DNA of 6,993 bases, taken from Caryophanales bacterium UBA6769 (GTDB lineage: Bacteria; Bacillota; Bacilli; Bacillales; UBA6769). The stretch is taken from positions 1-6,993 of the forward strand of contig DKGN01000167.1 in the NCBI GenBank assembly GCA_002453275.1, read 5' to 3'. The notes under the pieces were generated by a model. The model was not told where the DNA came from and did no database searches. It saw only the letters and a list, made by a program, of their open reading frames with translations. The position numbers and the translations under genes were made by a program. Positions 5,809-6,993 of the stretch are shown one piece after another (position 1 is the stretch's first letter; every line of letters starts with the position of its first letter).

Positions 5809-6884
5809 TCAGATACCTCCTTATTTTCCGCTTTCTTTTTACTACCGAGCATGAGCTTAATTCCTCCGCCAATAAGCAACGTACAGACAACAACTACTTG
5901 GAAATAACGCTCAAACCAATAGGCAAGATCAATCGCAAGAAAGTCTTTCATTACCGGTCCGAAAACAGGAAGGAAGATGCTTGTAAATAAATAGTACACA
6001 CCGAGCGCAATAAGCCCGATTCCAACCCACTTTTGATTATTCACTAAATATGAAATGACCGGTGTATCTTCCATTGGCTCCGTCTCAATTCGTGAAGCTT
6101 TTTGCAAGCCATCGAAAAAGCTATAAAACCAGATAATCGGAACGAGAAAGAGGAACACACCAAGGTGCAAGATGTCTAAAATATAAATTGAAAATAAAAA
6201 TGCTGCCATAAGTTGAATGCCTCTTCGTTGCAATCCAAGATATAAATGACCGGCACCTGGAAAAACGGAAAGAAGTGTCGCAATTGCTTTGCTTTTTTTA
6301 CCGTCTTCTCTACGTGCCTCAAAGTCTTCCAAAATAGAGCGATCGACGAGGGCTTCTCCTTTTTGCTTTTTATTTAATTGTTGCATCGCATCAAAGAATC
6401 CGTAGACCCAAATGACAGGTAACATCGCAAAGAAAACGAGAAAGACGTTGCGACCTGAAAGTACAGAAACAAATAAGATCATCGCGCCTAAACCGAAAAA
6501 TGACACGAGAAATGTTAAGCCTCGATTCATTAAGCCGAGCTGAAAGTGCCCGAGCCCTGGAACGAGGGACAGCACAATCGTAAAGAACCGCTCCGATTCC
6601 AGATTGTTCGCTGAAGCAGGGCCCGTTGTCTCTCCGTCAGCGGGAATCTGTTTCGATGCCGTGATGACCGTATCGACAAGACTGGCAACATACATGAGAA
6701 AAACCCCAGCTAACCCGAGAAATAAAAAAGAGTCAGTATAGCCCAATATAAAGTCGATGAAAAACGTCCCAACGAAAATACCAAAAATAACAGCCATATA
6801 AAACAATCCGCGCATTTTCCGTAAATAGAGTAAACCGCCACCAGGGAAAAAGCCTAATAAAAATGCAATCAGTGGATTTCTCAT
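5805..6884 (-). CDS. Polytopic membrane protein with three TM2-like repeat units, function unknown
   Basis: This 359-residue integral membrane protein is built from three diverged copies of one unit. Each has a PGxGxxxLGxxxRG turn between hydrophobic segments, at residues 14-26 (PGGGLLYLRKMRG), 109-122 (PGLGHFQLGLMNRG) and 209-222 (PGAGHLYLGLQRRG). In copies 2 and 3 a hydrophobic P(V/I)IWxYxFFDxxQ segment follows, at about 156-168 and 249-261; in copy 1 it has decayed to YVASLVDTV (65-73). The turn resembles those of TM2-domain and related small membrane proteins. Charged loops separate the units (78-98 and 170-198). The C-terminal part has two more hydrophobic segments (286-306, 325-346) and a basic, cytoplasm-like tail. 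AAGGAGG at 6895-6901 precedes the ATG at 6884 by 10 nt. The gene lies 2 bp after the previous stop and overlaps the LiaF-like gene, so it is mid-operon. No enzyme motif is seen; a scaffold, channel or envelope-integrity role is conceivable but unproven. Confidence 0.88.
   Translation of the reverse strand: MRNPLIAFLLGFFPGGGLLYLRKMRGLFYMAVIFGIFVGTFFIDFILGYTDSFLFLGLAGVFLMYVASLVDTVITASKQIPADGETTGPASANNLESERFFTIVLSLVPGLGHFQLGLMNRGLTFLVSFFGLGAMILFVSVLSGRNVFLVFFAMLPVIWVYGFFDAMQQLNKKQKGEALVDRSILEDFEARREDGKKSKAIATLLSVFPGAGHLYLGLQRRGIQLMAAFLFSIYILDILHLGVFLFLVPIIWFYSFFDGLQKASRIETEPMEDTPVISYLVNNQKWVGIGLIALGVYYLFTSIFLPVFGPVMKDFLAIDLAYWFERYFQVVVVCTLLIGGGIKLMLGSKKKAENKEVSE
5815..5822 (-). promoter_or_regulatory. 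Strong ribosome binding site of the LiaF-like gene
   Basis: AAGGAGGT on the minus strand lies inside the 3' end of the 359-residue gene, 6 nt before the ATG at 5808. It confirms the ATGA overlap start. Confidence 0.85.
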
Positions 6885-6886
6885 GC

Positions 6887-6993
6887 TTACTTCGCCTCCT
6901 TATTTCGATCGATAACTTGTATGAAAGATAACGTTTTATCGATTAACTCTTCAGTAAACGATTGACTTTGTTCATGATTTGCTTGTTCTTCAA
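6887..6993 (-). CDS. 3' end of an unidentified upstream gene (partial)
   Basis: The minus-strand frame entering at the right edge encodes 34 residues and stops with TAA at 6887-6889, just 2 bp before the ATG of the next gene. The tail is acidic and helix-like (EEQANHEQSQSF, then TEELIDKTLSFIQVIDRNKEAK). The ribosome binding site of the next gene lies inside it, which is typical of real operon spacing. Too little is visible to name a family. A small regulator or membrane-associated protein preceding the two membrane genes is possible. Confidence 0.7.
   Translation of the reverse strand, partial: EEQANHEQSQSFTEELIDKTLSFIQVIDRNKEAK

Overview
The window looks like a chromosomal segment of a low-to-moderate-GC Gram-positive bacterium of the order Bacillales. 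The evidence is the adjacent dgkB-rlmCD pair (yerQ-yefA in Bacillus subtilis), AAGGAGG-type ribosome binding sites, TTG/GTG starts, a lipobox lipoprotein and sigma-A-like promoters. Every supportable gene is on the minus strand, so transcription runs from high to low coordinates. Genus cannot be fixed from the sequence.

Right part (4855-6993), first operon. The 3' end of an unidentified gene (6887-6993) is followed after 2 bp by a 359-residue polytopic membrane protein built from three diverged copies of a roughly 100-residue PGxGHxxLGxxxRG / IWxYxFFD unit. This overlaps by 4 bp (ATGA) a 302-residue protein with three membrane segments and a beta-rich C-terminal domain resembling LiaF/DUF4097-type envelope proteins. 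A strong hairpin 5 bp after its stop codon probably ends the transcript. This uncharacterised pair is the most interesting part of the window, and it suggests a membrane or envelope function.

Middle part (2290-4820), second operon. A near-consensus sigma-A promoter (TTGACG-N17-TATAAT, 4792-4820) drives dgkB (soluble diacylglycerol kinase, lipid recycling) and then, after 36 bp, rlmCD (23S rRNA m5U methyltransferase with a Fe-S cluster). Both begin with non-ATG codons. A rho-independent terminator (2290-2342) closes the unit.

Left part (1-2290) is visibly more AT-rich and looks accessory and eroded. It holds a 229-residue lipoprotein with a DxNxDG calcium-type loop (1060-1749), a 5'-complete HtpX-like M48 metalloprotease running off the left edge (1-808) with its own promoter and a nearby dyad, and two stretches that read as broken protein remnants (about 2040-2238 and 929-1059). 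The 617 bp between rlmCD and the lipoprotein have no intact gene. They contain the frameshifted remnant, short repeats and an inverted repeat.

No tRNA, rRNA, CRISPR array, intact insertion sequence or recognised defence system was seen. Most of the window is ordinary. The repeat-built membrane protein with its LiaF-like partner, and the decayed region beyond rlmCD, deserve a second look.
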